A stretch of DNA of 64,000 bases, taken from NCBI RefSeq assembly GCF_002252565.1, contig NZ_NPML01000012.1, positions 1-64,000 on the forward strand, in the 5' to 3' direction. The notes under the pieces were generated by a model. It was not told where the DNA came from. It made no database searches and worked only from the letters and a program-made list of their open reading frames with translations. A program made the position numbers and the translations under genes. Shown in pieces: positions 1-8,178 of the stretch (positions within the stretch are counted from its first letter, which is position 1; each line of letters opens with the position of its first letter). This stretch comes from Petroclostridium xylanilyticum. GTDB lineage: Bacteria; Bacillota; Clostridia; SK-Y3.

Positions 1-147
1 GCTGGCTAATCATAGAGGGGAGGCTTGTTGTCAACTGGATTCTTGAAAAAGTTTTTTCCCTATGTGAAAGGAACATGTTAATGTTAATTATTTACACTAA
101 TGTCATCTTTAAGGGGGGTAAAATTTAATTATAAAAAGGTCCATTTT

Positions 148-246
148 TCACTTGACAAATACATTTAGAGATTGAATAATCTTGTATGCCTTAGATTTAG
201 ATACGCCGAGTAATGCCATAACATCTTCAACCTGGAAGAATGCCAT
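148..246 (-). pseudogene. Truncated HTH (excisionase/transcription factor-like) protein, 32 residues
   Basis: An ATG at 244-246 follows a very good ribosome site (AAAGGAGG). It opens a frame whose peptide contains VEDVMALLGVSKSKAYKII, typical of the small helix-turn-helix proteins of clostridial mobile elements. Family members I know continue for about 30 more residues after the recognition helix. Here the frame stops right after a short FVK tail, and no continuation is visible in the other frames downstream. I read this as a 3'-truncated gene, although a very short functional HTH peptide cannot be excluded. It lies downstream of the HNH-type gene on the same strand. Confidence 0.45.
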
Positions 247-262
247 ATCTGCTCCTCCTTTC

Positions 263-787
263 TCATTTACAAACTGTATATTGGTTATTATGAGTTTTGT
301 TTTTTTGGTTCTCTTGATTTGTTATCCAGTGACAATTATCCGGTGAATAACTACCATCATTATTTATGCGATCCAAATGTAACCCCTCAGAATATCCATT
401 TGCTATAGACCAATCATAAAAGGCTTTAAAATCATTGATCCACTCTTGGCAAACTCTTATACCACGGCCACCATATCGTCTATAGTACTTATTATTCGGA
501 TTTGTACACCGTTGCTTCATTGCAACCCAAACATCATAAATTTTTGCTCGCTTACTGTGTGTTATCATCCCGTGCTTTGTGCATCCTATCTTGGTACGTT
601 CACTACGAAGACAGCCGCAACTTTTGGTGCCTCCTCCGGTAAGGCTTTTTTTAGGAACAATATGTGTCTTTCCACAGTCGCATTGACATTCCCAGAGGCT
701 TTGGTGGTTCTCTGCAAAGCCAACATGACGTAAAACAATTAATCGTCCATAACGTTCTCCAGTAATATCAACAAATCGCCTGCTCAT
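263..787 (-). CDS. HNH-type homing/phage endonuclease-like protein with Cys4 zinc motif
   Basis: A 174-residue protein from the chosen ATG at 785-787, which has AGGGG upstream at proper spacing; an ATG three codons earlier would sit on top of that site. The N-terminal part holds a CxCxCG...CGC cysteine cluster (about residues 35-60) that probably binds zinc. The C-terminal half has YGGRGI and HLDRINNDGSYSPDNC followed by an Asn-rich stretch, as in HNH/AP2-linked endonucleases of phages and mobile elements. The product is expected to nick or cut DNA, but target and role are unknown. It is 12 bp from the XRE gene upstream and probably cotranscribed with it. Confidence 0.6.
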   Translation of the reverse strand: MSRRFVDITGERYGRLIVLRHVGFAENHQSLWECQCDCGKTHIVPKKSLTGGGTKSCGCLRSERTKIGCTKHGMITHSKRAKIYDVWVAMKQRCTNPNNKYYRRYGGRGIRVCQEWINDFKAFYDWSIANGYSEGLHLDRINNDGSYSPDNCHWITNQENQKNKTHNNQYTVCK

Positions 788-799
788 AAATCCCATCCC

Positions 800-1282
800 C
801 TATTTAAAAGTTTTTTCTGCCCAAAGCCGCAGTTCTTGGCTGTATACTGCTATTTGATCTAATGCTCGTAGTATTTCTTCAAGCGCTGGCTTCTCATGCT
901 CTGTTATAACTCCATCTGCAGCTATATCAATGAGCTTATCCTTTATATCATCAATAAATCGAAGCGATGATAAAACCTTGATTGTTAACCGATCGAGTTC
1001 TTCAATCTCTAACTTGGGAACCGTATTTCTTCCGATCGGACACTCATTAGTGCAATAATAATTTTTAATCTCCGGTGCGTTGTAGAGGTCTGCCATCAAA
1101 ACCACTTTGTCCACCGGTACTACTTTTGTGTTACCAAGTTCATAATCTGCAAGTGATGAAACTGAAACTCCAAGCAGTTCGGCTGCTCCTTCCCTGCTGT
1201 TTAGCTTGTCATTGTACTTTGCTGCCTCTTTTCTACAGCGGCAGTATATGTTGTCCATTGCTTTTGTAGGGTTGGTTCCCAT
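800..1282 (-). CDS. XRE-family transcriptional regulator with C-terminal helical extension
   Basis: A 160-residue protein. Residues 30-60 contain the Cro/CI-type helix-turn-helix (REGAAELLGVSVSSLADYE). The region after about residue 75 has a CTNECPIG segment and amphipathic helices that may form the oligomerisation part. The ATG at 1280-1282 follows AGGTAGGTG; a second in-frame Met eight codons on is possible. A 16-bp operator-like site (1325-1340) lies just upstream, matching four more sites in the neighbouring control region. The gene is therefore likely part of the same element-borne regulatory circuit. Its target is unknown. Confidence 0.65.
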   Translation of the reverse strand: MGTNPTKAMDNIYCRCRKEAAKYNDKLNSREGAAELLGVSVSSLADYELGNTKVVPVDKVVLMADLYNAPEIKNYYCTNECPIGRNTVPKLEIEELDRLTIKVLSSLRFIDDIKDKLIDIAADGVITEHEKPALEEILRALDQIAVYSQELRLWAEKTFK

Positions 1283-1324
1283 TTATTACACCTACCTTTT
1301 GCACTATAATAACCTTATAAAAAA

Positions 1325-1340
1325 TGTTCCATTTAGACAC
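1325..1340. promoter_or_regulatory. Operator-like 16-bp site O5 upstream of the 800-1282 regulator
   Basis: TGTTCCATTTAGACAC is the reverse complement form of the site at 1552-1567 (GTGTCTTTTAGGAACA), with 13 of 16 positions equal. It lies 43 bp before the start codon of the downstream XRE gene and overlaps the stop codon of the gene before it. This is a natural place for an operator over the -35 region of an internal promoter. Confidence 0.5.
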
Positions 1341-1533
1341 TATTATTTTCAAAAAAAATATCATCGCCTTCGTATTGCAACGCATCTTTTATTTTTCTTG
1401 CTACGGAAAGGGAGGGATTTTTGTTGCCAAGCTCAATATTTGTATATGTTACTCGATCTATCTTCGCAAGTTCCGCAAGTTCTTTTTGCGTTAAATTTCT
1501 CTTAATTCTAATTTCCTTTAGCTTTTTTCTCAT
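1333..1533 (-). CDS. Small XRE-family regulator (Cro-like), 66 residues
   Basis: Almost the whole protein is one helix-turn-helix domain (residues 5-60, with NLTQKELAELAKIDRVTY and a GNKNPSLSVARKI third helix), as in Cro-type regulators. A strong AAGGAGG site sits 5-6 bp before the ATG at 1531-1533. It is transcribed divergently from the longer repressor at 1698, across a control region with four operator copies. Its promoter (TTGACA at 1600-1605, 17 bp, TATAAT at 1577-1582) is near perfect and has an operator filling the spacer. I infer that it is one arm of a lysis/lysogeny-like switch of the integrated element. Confidence 0.75.
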   Translation of the reverse strand: MRKKLKEIRIKRNLTQKELAELAKIDRVTYTNIELGNKNPSLSVARKIKDALQYEGDDIFFENNSV

Positions 1534-1551
1534 AAAAACACCTCCTTAAAT

Positions 1552-1659
1552 GTGTCTTTTAGGAACATCTATCTAAATTATAGTTTCAAATAGGAACATT
1601 GTCAAGAGGTTTTAATACGAATTTGTTGATTTTAGACACCTATGTTTATTATGGGAACA
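1552..1659. promoter_or_regulatory. Divergent control region with four 16-bp operators
   Basis: Four related sites are visible: O1 1552-1567 (GTGTCTTTTAGGAACA), O2 1583-1598 (12 of 16 equal to O1), O3 1624-1639 (inverted, TGTTGATTTTAGACAC) and O4 1644-1659 (12 of 16). The shared core is GTnTnnnnTnGGAACA, an imperfect palindrome of TGTnnC half-sites. O2 lies exactly in the 17-bp spacer between TTGACA (1600-1605) and TATAAT (1577-1582) of the leftward promoter. O4 lies upstream of a rightward TATAAT at 1668-1673. Repressor occupancy would thus control both promoters. The cognate protein is probably one of the two flanking XRE regulators. Confidence 0.65.
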
Positions 1660-1697
1660 CCGTAGTATATAATCTTATTTACAGGAGGTGATAAATA

Positions 1698-2300
1698 ATG
1701 GACTTTGGACAAAGATTAAAGTCGCTTAGAGAAGAGAAAAAAATCACACAAGATGAATTAGCTATACATATTGGAGTTGGAAGACCCACTATTGCAGGAT
1801 ATGAAACTAAAGGTAAACAGCCAAGCTTTGAAATATTAGAGAAACTGGCTGATTTTTTCGGCGTTTCTATAGATTATTTATTGGGACGTACTAATGATTT
1901 AAACTATAAGGATATGGTCTTTGATAATGATATTGCTCTATTAATAAAGCATTACAAAAGTCTTCCTGATGAAATGGCTAAAATAATGACATCAGTAGTG
2001 GACAAATTCTACCTTCTTATTAATAGAGACGTAAAATCGCATAATAAAGCTGCATTAGAAATCTACGAAGCAACCTTAAACACCATTCTCGATCTCAGAA
2101 GAGCTATAAAGGATTTTAAATTTGAAAGATATGATTTAAACATATCTGATTCATTAACTAGCATAATTGAAATACAAGCAAAATACAAAAATGACATGAA
2201 TTTATTAATAGACAAATTAGTCCAATTATACTTGGACTCCAATGAAGAGTTTAAAAAAGCAAAAGACGAAATGTCATCAGCATTAGAGAAGCACGCTTAG
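1698..2300 (+). CDS. XRE-family repressor (CI-like) of the integrative element
   Basis: A 200-residue protein. Residues 1-60 form a helix-turn-helix domain (KKITQDELAIHIGVGRPTIA) followed by the SIDYLLGRT end typical of clostridial and Bacillus phage-type repressors. The remaining 130 residues are Lys/Asp-rich helices with no recognised protease (S24) or metalloprotease motif, so any induction mechanism is not evident. The start at 1698 has AGGAGGTGAT upstream. It is divergent from the small Cro-like gene, with operator copies in between, and probably autoregulates. Two unknown genes follow on the same strand. Confidence 0.75.
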   Translation: MDFGQRLKSLREEKKITQDELAIHIGVGRPTIAGYETKGKQPSFEILEKLADFFGVSIDYLLGRTNDLNYKDMVFDNDIALLIKHYKSLPDEMAKIMTSVVDKFYLLINRDVKSHNKAALEIYEATLNTILDLRRAIKDFKFERYDLNISDSLTSIIEIQAKYKNDMNLLIDKLVQLYLDSNEEFKKAKDEMSSALEKHA

Positions 2301-2339
2301 GAAAAGCAAAGAATAGAAGTAATATTTTAAGAGGAAAGA

Positions 2340-2636
2340 ATGAATGATGAGAAAGCCAAAAAACAAGAAAAGCAATATTTCCTTGATATTTTTGTAAGTG
2401 GATCTGAGAACGATAGTACAATTGAAGTGCTAATTCAAATTTCTAAAAATCATGAACTATTAAAAGGACAATTTATGACTTTCAGAAATACTGCAGTTGA
2501 TATGGTGCAAGAAGCAGGACTAACAAAAATGCCTGATGGAATGAGAAAAGTAAATGTCAGGATATTATGGGCAGACACAGCAACTGAAAAATATATATTT
2601 GAATATGGTGTTGGATGGAATAAGGAAGTTCAATAG
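2340..2636 (+). CDS. Hypothetical protein, 98 residues
   Basis: A soluble protein of 98 residues with no signal peptide or membrane segment. The N-terminus is Lys/Glu-rich, and the rest looks like a small alpha/beta fold (ILWADTATEKYIFEYGVGW near the C-terminus). The start ATG has GAGGAAAG close upstream. It lies 39 bp after the repressor gene and only 10 bp before the next gene, so all three are probably cotranscribed. I do not recognise the family. Its place in the element suggests an accessory or control function, but nothing more can be said. Confidence 0.55.
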   Translation: MNDEKAKKQEKQYFLDIFVSGSENDSTIEVLIQISKNHELLKGQFMTFRNTAVDMVQEAGLTKMPDGMRKVNVRILWADTATEKYIFEYGVGWNKEVQ

Positions 2637-2646
2637 GGGTAATTGG

Positions 2647-3225
2647 ATGCTTCAAGATTATTTAAAAAGATATAAAGACACCTATATTTCTGTTAAAGCG
2701 CTTTTGAGTTATCCTTTGTGTAATTTTGTAAATGAATTTTTTACTTACACTAGAAATTATGAGTCCGGATTAGATTTTACGGATTATTGCTATCGTATTT
2801 TAGAAATGAACAGAGATAAACTTAATGATAAAGAATTTGAGTGTTTAGACAAAATTTTAATCAGGTTAAGGCTTTCTATGCTCGATTACCTTAACCGCTG
2901 GGGAGAATATATATCATACTATGAAAATATTCTCTCAACAAAGAATTACCTGCTTACATATGACAAAGGCAGAAACGATCCGGATTTCAACAGATATGTT
3001 GTTTATGAAGATAAAGATTATAAGTATGTCCATTTTCTTTATGTTGGAAGTTATAGATATGAAATTATAAAACGTAAATTCAGTAAATGGCTTAATGGAA
3101 AGAATGTGGAACACTTAAAGCGTCACCAGCAGGACAGACTTTCTGATACTGAACTACAAGAAAGGATTGAATCAATATTCACTCGACTTGATATGTATTT
3201 ACGTAGAAGTCAGAATGATAAATAA
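2647..3225 (+). CDS. Hypothetical helical protein, 192 residues
   Basis: The start is placed at the ATG at 2647, which follows AGGGGTAATTGG. The longer open frame from 2554 overlaps the previous gene and has no ribosome site. The protein is rich in aromatic and charged residues (many YxYxR and KDYKYVHF stretches) and appears mostly helical, without membrane spans. I do not recognise a family. It is the last gene before a hairpin and the integrase, so it probably ends the repressor transcription unit of the element. Confidence 0.55.
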   Translation: MLQDYLKRYKDTYISVKALLSYPLCNFVNEFFTYTRNYESGLDFTDYCYRILEMNRDKLNDKEFECLDKILIRLRLSMLDYLNRWGEYISYYENILSTKNYLLTYDKGRNDPDFNRYVVYEDKDYKYVHFLYVGSYRYEIIKRKFSKWLNGKNVEHLKRHQQDRLSDTELQERIESIFTRLDMYLRRSQNDK

Positions 3226-3228
3226 CCA

Positions 3229-3256
3229 AAACCCCGCCCTATATAGGGGTGGGGTT
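3229..3256 (+). terminator. GC-rich hairpin between the repressor unit and the integrase
   Basis: AACCCCGCCCT pairs with AGGGGTGGGGTT around a short ATAT loop, just after the stop codon at 3225. The T-run after it is weak (TTATTC), so it may terminate only in part. It could also damp read-through into the integrase gene, whose ATG is 23 bp further on. Confidence 0.5.
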
Positions 3257-3279
3257 ATTCTGCAAAATGGGGTGTTATT

Positions 3280-4395
3280 ATGCCTGTATATAAAGACGAA
3301 AAACGTGGAACCTGGTATGCAAGTTTTTACTATACAGATTGGACAGGCACACGTAAACTTAAAAAGAAAAGAGGATTTATTAAACAAAAGGATGCCAAAG
3401 ATTACGAGCGTGAATTTCTGAATAAATCTAACCAGAGTTGCGATATGGCATTTGAAAGCCTTGTTGAATTATATATGGAGGACGTATCCACTCGCTTAAA
3501 AGAAAGCACTATGGACACTAAGAAAAATATTATAGATACTCATATTCTGCCATTTTTTAAAAAACTTCCCATAAACAAAATAGAAGCTACCCATGTAAGG
3601 AAATGGCAAAATGATCTTATAAAAAATGAAAAAGGCTATGCCTTGACATATCTTAAAACAATAAACAATCAATTAAGTGCCATTTTTAATTATGCGGTAA
3701 AATACTATAAATTACCTGGAAATCCAGTCCGCATAGCCGGTAGTATGGGAAAAAAGAAAGCAGATGAAATGGAAATATGGACACTTGACGAGTTTGAACA
3801 GTTTATTTCAACTGTAGATAAACCAGCTTTAAAACTTGCTTATGAGATAATGTTTTGGACCGGCCTGCGTGTCGGTGAATGTATTTCTCTCACTCCTAAA
3901 GATATTTGGCCGGAAAAAGTTATTGATGTAAACAAAACATCTTCAAGGAAAAACGGTGAGGATCGGATATATGATCCAAAGACTACTAAAAGCGCCCGAA
4001 AGGTACCGATACCTGAATTCTTATATAATGAGATACAGGGCTATATAAATTCCTTGTATGAGATTAAGGATACTGACAAGATATTTTATTTCACCAAGTC
4101 CACGCTTAATAAAAACTTGGATTATTACTCAGAGCGTGCCGGCGTCAAGAGGATCCGAGTCCACGACCTAAGGCATTCCCATGCCTCATTATTGATTGAA
4201 ATGGAACAGCCAATACTCCTTATTTCTGAACGCCTGGGACATGAGAATGTGCAAACAACTTGGGAAACATATGCACATCTTTACCCTAACAAAGGTATAC
4301 AATTAGCTGAAGAATTGCAGAAAATTAGAAATCCAGAATCCCAATGCCAAAATAATACCACAAACGAAAACGAATCCCAGAAAACCCTTGAATAA
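3280..4395 (+). CDS. int: Tyrosine recombinase (site-specific integrase)
   Basis: A full-length 371-residue phage-type integrase. The N-terminus (residues 1-50) is an AP2-like arm-binding domain (WYASFYYTDWTGTRKLKKKRG). Residues 60-150 form the SAM-like core-binding domain. The C-terminal catalytic domain has all expected residues: R197 in TGLRVGE, a Lys near 237, H295-x-x-R298 in HDLRHSHAS, H321 in LGHENVQTT and the nucleophile Y331. It should integrate and excise the element at the adjacent guaA 3' end. GGGGTG precedes the ATG. The gene points at guaA and ends inside a hairpin 25 bp from its stop codon. Confidence 0.93.
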   Translation: MPVYKDEKRGTWYASFYYTDWTGTRKLKKKRGFIKQKDAKDYEREFLNKSNQSCDMAFESLVELYMEDVSTRLKESTMDTKKNIIDTHILPFFKKLPINKIEATHVRKWQNDLIKNEKGYALTYLKTINNQLSAIFNYAVKYYKLPGNPVRIAGSMGKKKADEMEIWTLDEFEQFISTVDKPALKLAYEIMFWTGLRVGECISLTPKDIWPEKVIDVNKTSSRKNGEDRIYDPKTTKSARKVPIPEFLYNEIQGYINSLYEIKDTDKIFYFTKSTLNKNLDYYSERAGVKRIRVHDLRHSHASLLIEMEQPILLISERLGHENVQTTWETYAHLYPNKGIQLAEELQKIRNPESQCQNNTTNENESQKTLE

Positions 4396-4405
4396 TAAGG
4401 GTTTT
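4381..4405 (+). terminator. Hairpin at the end of int
   Basis: AAAACCCTT pairs perfectly with AAGGGTTTT; the loop contains the int stop codon. It stands between the two convergent genes int and guaA and may act on both strands, although the T-run is short. Confidence 0.55.
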
Positions 4406-4440
4406 CGGGGATTTAATATATCATTCCCATTCAATAGTCG
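4406..4440. other. Putative attachment-site junction (attR or attL) at guaA 3' end
   Basis: The last guaA codons (reading ATTGAATGGGAATGA on the minus strand) directly abut the integrase end of the element, the usual arrangement when a tyrosine recombinase targets guaA. The crossover core should be duplicated at the other end of the element, outside this window. The exact core length cannot be seen here. Confidence 0.4.
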
Positions 4441-5956
4441 CTGGCGGTTTGCTTGTAATATCATAAACCAATCTGTTTACGTGTTTTACTTCATTCACAA
4501 TTCTGTTTGAAATCTTTTCTAAAACATCATAGGGTATTCTAGCCCAATCGGCAGTCATAAAATCTGTGGTAGTCACTCCCCTGAGTGCAATGGTATAATC
4601 ATAGGTCCTTTCATCCCCCATTACACCTACACTCTTCATACCTGTCAAGACAGCAAAATACTGGTGTATATCGCGATGTAAACCTGCTAATGCTATCTCT
4701 TCCCTGAATATTGCATCGGCTTCTTTTAATATATCAAGCTTTTCTTTTGTCACTTCGCCAATCACCCTTATTGCCAGACCCGGTCCCGGGAAAGGTTGCC
4801 TCCATACAATATGCTCTGGAATGCCCAATTCCAAACCAACCTGTCTTACCTCATCCTTAAAAAGATTTCTCAACGGTTCAATAATTTCTTTAAAATCCAC
4901 GTAGTCCGGAAGTCCTCCAACATTGTGGTGGCTCTTTATAACTGCAGCATCACCTGCTCCACTTTCGATCACATCAGGATATATCGTGCCTTGGACAAGA
5001 TAATCTACAGCACCTATTTTTTTAGCTTCTTCTTCAAATACCCTTATAAACTCCTCACCAATTATTTTCCTTTTCCTCTCTGGATCAGAAACACCCGCAA
5101 GCCTGCTTAGAAATCTGTCTTCGGCATTTACCCTGATTAAATTCATGTCAAATTGTTCTCTGAATACCTGCTCTACCTGGTCACCCTCATTCTTTCTAAG
5201 CAGACCATGGTCTACAAAAATACACGTTAATTGCTTGCCTACTGCTTTATGAATCATTACGGCAGCAACTGAGGAATCTACACCGCCGGATAATGCACAA
5301 AGAACCTTTTTGTCTCCAATTTTATTCCTGATTTCTTTTATAGACTGCTCAGCAAAGGCAGACATCTTCCAGTCACCTTTACATCCGCAAATATTATATA
5401 AGAAATTTCTCAGTATTTCCTTTCCTTTAGGTGTATGCACCACTTCGGGGTGGAATTGAACACCATATAAATTCTTTTCTTTATGCTCTATAGCCGCTAC
5501 CGGACAGCTGTCAGTTTTTGCAATTACATTAAATCCGGCTGGAGGAATTTCGACATAATCGGTATGACTCATCCAGCACACCGTATTTTTTTCAATATTC
5601 TCAAACAATTTACTGCAACAGTCGAGGTTAACATCTGTTTTCCCATACTCCCTCTTAGGTGCTCTGGCCACTTTCCCTCCTAAAAGGTGGCTCATCAACT
5701 GTGTCCCGTAGCAGATGCCAAGCACCGGTACACCCAATTCAAATATCTCTTTACTGCACACAGGAGCATTTTCTGCATAAACACTGGCTGGCCCCCCGGT
5801 AAAAATAATACCTTTGGGATTCATACTTTTGACCCTGTCTATAGATACATGATAGGGAAGCACTTCACAGTATACGTTGCATTCCCTTACCCTTCTTGCA
5901 ATAAGCTGGTTATATTGTCCGCCAAAGTCAAGTACCAGAACAATTTCGTTATTCAC
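4421..5956 (-). CDS. guaA: GMP synthase (glutamine-hydrolysing)
   Basis: Converts XMP to GMP with ATP and glutamine, the last step of guanine nucleotide synthesis. The N-terminal class I amidotransferase has the nucleophile Cys in GICYGTQ (about residue 82) and the HPE dyad (about 169-171). The ATP pyrophosphatase domain has the SGGVDSS P-loop (about 223-229), and the dimerisation domain ends in the family-typical ATIEWE. The annotated ATG would overlap the ribosome site: GGAGGT is followed two bases later by ATG but seven bases later by GTG. I therefore place the start at GTG 5954-5956, giving 511 residues. The gene is intact despite the element at its 3' end, so the element restores the coding end. 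Confidence 0.97.
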   Translation of the reverse strand: MNNEIVLVLDFGGQYNQLIARRVRECNVYCEVLPYHVSIDRVKSMNPKGIIFTGGPASVYAENAPVCSKEIFELGVPVLGICYGTQLMSHLLGGKVARAPKREYGKTDVNLDCCSKLFENIEKNTVCWMSHTDYVEIPPAGFNVIAKTDSCPVAAIEHKEKNLYGVQFHPEVVHTPKGKEILRNFLYNICGCKGDWKMSAFAEQSIKEIRNKIGDKKVLCALSGGVDSSVAAVMIHKAVGKQLTCIFVDHGLLRKNEGDQVEQVFREQFDMNLIRVNAEDRFLSRLAGVSDPERKRKIIGEEFIRVFEEEAKKIGAVDYLVQGTIYPDVIESGAGDAAVIKSHHNVGGLPDYVDFKEIIEPLRNLFKDEVRQVGLELGIPEHIVWRQPFPGPGLAIRVIGEVTKEKLDILKEADAIFREEIALAGLHRDIHQYFAVLTGMKSVGVMGDERTYDYTIALRGVTTTDFMTADWARIPYDVLEKISNRIVNEVKHVNRLVYDITSKPPATIEWE

Positions 5957-5976
5957 ACACATACCTCCATTACACT

Positions 5977-6006
5977 AGCTCAGAGCCCGGAGTTTGGAGC
6001 CCGGAG
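5977..6006. repeat. Copy of the GGAGTTCGGAG intergenic repeat family
   Basis: The stretch AGCCCGGAGTTTGGAGCCCGGAG upstream of guaA consists of a repeated GGAG-type 9-mer. Related copies lie at 8061-8089, 14660-14701 and 23909-23982, always between genes. Confidence 0.55.
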
Positions 6007-6102
6007 AAATTAGCTTAAAATTAACTTATCGATTTAACTCCTAATCATTAATAATGAATTATTATATATGATATTGCCGAAAATTAAAAGAATTTTTTCT
6101 CT

Positions 6103-7851
6103 TTATTTATTATTGAATTGTGCAGTAACATTATACACCTTGGAAAATTGATAATCGTACAGCACTACAGTCTCTTGCTTGGCCGGCCTGTCATTGAAAA
6201 TATCAGCCAATACATCAAAATCAAAAACATGAAAATCTACTTCTTTAATAATCTTTTTTGGCGGTATCTCTATATATTGGGGCAAAAACTTGCGAACATT
6301 TTCTTCATTTTTAAGAAAATTAAAACACTTTTCCTTAAAGTCCGGGATATCTTTGCTTTTTGCCCAATAAGGCGGCTGTATCCCTTTCTGATGATAGAAC
6401 AGGTCGAATTTTAAATATTGACTGAAAATATCAACTTCTATCCCGAATCTTTTATTATAAAATTCAAAAAGTATATCATATAAGGCTTTTCTGCTATGGG
6501 CCAGCCTGTCCATCCCTTCCTGTGCAAAATATTCCGACAGGTCTTCAAAAAACTTAAAAGGTGATTTGTAAAACCTCTTCAATATATACCCCAGGGATTT
6601 TTCAAAGACCTTTGAATTATGATACTTTTCCAAAACATCTTCCACACCTTTCAATTTTAATATTTCTCCATAGCCTATCCATTTATTTCGTAATACTTCA
6701 TAGGGTGGAAGGGTGGTGTGCTGATATTCATATTCCCCCGCCTGCTGTCTAATCTTTGAACCTTTGAGCAACTTTAAAAAGCCCATCTGTAATACATGGG
6801 GAGAAAGCCGGTATACATCATCAAAGGACCGTATAAACGACTGGTAATCTTCTTCTGGCAGCCCGGCAATGAGGTCCAGGTGAAGATGTATGTTATCAAC
6901 CCGGCTCAACTTTTTTACATTAGCAGCCAATTTTTCAAAGTTGGTTTTCCTATCTATTGCGCTAATCGTATTCAAGTTGGTAGACTGAACCCCTATTTCA
7001 AACTGAAATAATCCTTTTGGAATACCGGCCAAATATTCAATCATTTTATCGTCAAGCAAGTCAGCTGCAATTTCAAAGTGAAAAGAGGTATTTTTTTGAT
7101 TTTCCACCAAAAACTTAAACAATTCCATGGTCCTGTCTTTATCACAATTAAAAGTCCTATCTACCAACTTTACCTGCTTTACGTCATTTTTTATCAAAAA
7201 CAGCAGGTCCGATTTTACTCTATCCATTGAAAAGTATCTTACCCCATGAATAGTAGATGAAAGGCAATAACTGCAATTAAAAGGACAGCCCCGTGAAGTC
7301 TCATAGTATACGATTTTTCCTGTTAATTTAGAAATATCTCTCTCGCTGTAAGGGCTTGGAATTTTATCCAAATCACATATAAGAGGCCTGCTTTCATTGA
7401 TAATGATATTTTTATACGCATCCCGGTAAGCAATTCCTTTCATATTTTCTAGTGGCTGTTGTCCATTTGTTAGATATTCTAATAGCCCCTTTAAGGTTTC
7501 TTCCCCTTCTCCCACGATAATATAGTCAATAAATGTATGTTTGCTTAAAATCTCCCCGGCATCATAGGATACTTCCGGACCTCCTAGTATAATAATGCTG
7601 TCCGGTTTCACTTTTTTTAGCCGGTCTGCAATCTCCAAAATCATGGAGATATTCCATATGTAACATGAAAAAGCAATGATATCTGTGCCAGTTTTATAGA
7701 TGTTGGCTGTAATGGAATCAAGATGGTCATTAATTGTGTATTCTTCCACAACCATTTCATAATTTCCATTTTGGCAGTATTTCTCCAAGTATCTTAATGC
7801 CAAGGAAGAATGTATGTATTTTGCATTTAATGTTGTTAACAATACTTTCAT
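6103..7851 (-). CDS. B12-binding-domain radical SAM protein
   Basis: A 582-residue enzyme of the cobalamin-binding radical SAM group. The N-terminal 140 residues form the Rossmann-like B12 domain (SSLALRYLEKY, IIILGGPEVSYD, DYIIVGEGEE). The radical SAM core follows with its iron-sulfur motif GCPFNCSYC (CxxxCxxC, about residue 185) and then a C-terminal domain of the DUF4080 type. Its substrate is not known; members act in methylation or C-C chemistry. The start is the ATG at 7849-7851, which has GGAGG six bases upstream; the longer GTG start would overlap that site. It stands alone, with repeats on both sides. Confidence 0.8.
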   Translation of the reverse strand: MKVLLTTLNAKYIHSSLALRYLEKYCQNGNYEMVVEEYTINDHLDSITANIYKTGTDIIAFSCYIWNISMILEIADRLKKVKPDSIIILGGPEVSYDAGEILSKHTFIDYIIVGEGEETLKGLLEYLTNGQQPLENMKGIAYRDAYKNIIINESRPLICDLDKIPSPYSERDISKLTGKIVYYETSRGCPFNCSYCLSSTIHGVRYFSMDRVKSDLLFLIKNDVKQVKLVDRTFNCDKDRTMELFKFLVENQKNTSFHFEIAADLLDDKMIEYLAGIPKGLFQFEIGVQSTNLNTISAIDRKTNFEKLAANVKKLSRVDNIHLHLDLIAGLPEEDYQSFIRSFDDVYRLSPHVLQMGFLKLLKGSKIRQQAGEYEYQHTTLPPYEVLRNKWIGYGEILKLKGVEDVLEKYHNSKVFEKSLGYILKRFYKSPFKFFEDLSEYFAQEGMDRLAHSRKALYDILFEFYNKRFGIEVDIFSQYLKFDLFYHQKGIQPPYWAKSKDIPDFKEKCFNFLKNEENVRKFLPQYIEIPPKKIIKEVDFHVFDFDVLADIFNDRPAKQETVVLYDYQFSKVYNVTAQFNNK

Positions 7852-7904
7852 ATTAGCCTCCACGCCGGGCTATCCCGGCACAAATAATGATGAAAATATG
7901 CTTG

Positions 7905-8095
7905 ACTGTTCAGGGCTTCGACATAGGGACAGTTCCTCAGTCGCATGAAAACCGCATGCGACAGACGAACCGTCCGAAATCACTGAAAAAGTCCGGTTCA
8001 GCGATCTATCTTTACAGATCACAAATACCGATGAAAATAGCACCAAACCTAGATCTGGCGGCTCTCTCCGTGCTCCAAACTCCGAGCTGTTTTCA
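7905..8095. repeat. Intergenic palindromic repeat region (GAACCGTCC family plus GGAG family)
   Basis: Contains GGGACAGTTCC facing GAACCGTCC around a CGCATG...CATGCG palindrome (7938-7965), then TGAAAAAGTCCGGTTCAGCG, then a GCTCCAAACTCCGAGC copy of the GGAG family. Similar GAACCGTCCC pieces occur near 35735-35856, 51706-51735 and 63091-63145. No gene was found in this stretch. Confidence 0.55.
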
Positions 8096-8105
8096 CATTA
8101 AAGCA

Positions 8106-8170
8106 TAAAAGTTTAGTAGGGCGTATATTTTATTTTTGAAGAATATTAAATGCGCCTCACTAAACTTTTA
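8106..8170 (-). terminator. Long hairpin terminator after ilvE
   Basis: TAAAAGTTTAGTAGGGCG pairs with TGCGCCTCACTAAACTTTTA over about 20 positions around an AT-rich loop, 8 bp after the ilvE stop codon. The size of the stem also fits a palindromic repeat adopted as a terminator. Confidence 0.6.
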
Positions 8171-8178
8171 TATTGATA

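Larger units (their letters stand above)
1..4420. mobile_element. Right (integrase) end of an integrative element inserted at the 3' end of guaA
   Basis: This block carries only element-type genes: an excisionase-like HTH remnant, an HNH-type nuclease, three XRE regulators around a divergent control region, two unknown short genes and a tyrosine recombinase. The recombinase gene ends 25 bp from the last codon of guaA and converges with it. The 3' end of guaA is a known integration site for genomic islands in several bacterial groups, so the right boundary is placed at the guaA stop codon. The left boundary lies outside the window, since no second copy of the guaA 3' end was found in the first 4 kb. 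No conjugation or phage structural genes are visible in this part, so the element type (ICE, phage or satellite island) cannot be decided. Confidence 0.65.

Noticed and set aside
1-4420. Defence island or toxin-antitoxin cargo in the integrative element
   Set aside because: The visible part holds only regulators, an HNH-type protein, unknown small genes and the integrase; no toxin, restriction or abortive infection domain could be recognised.
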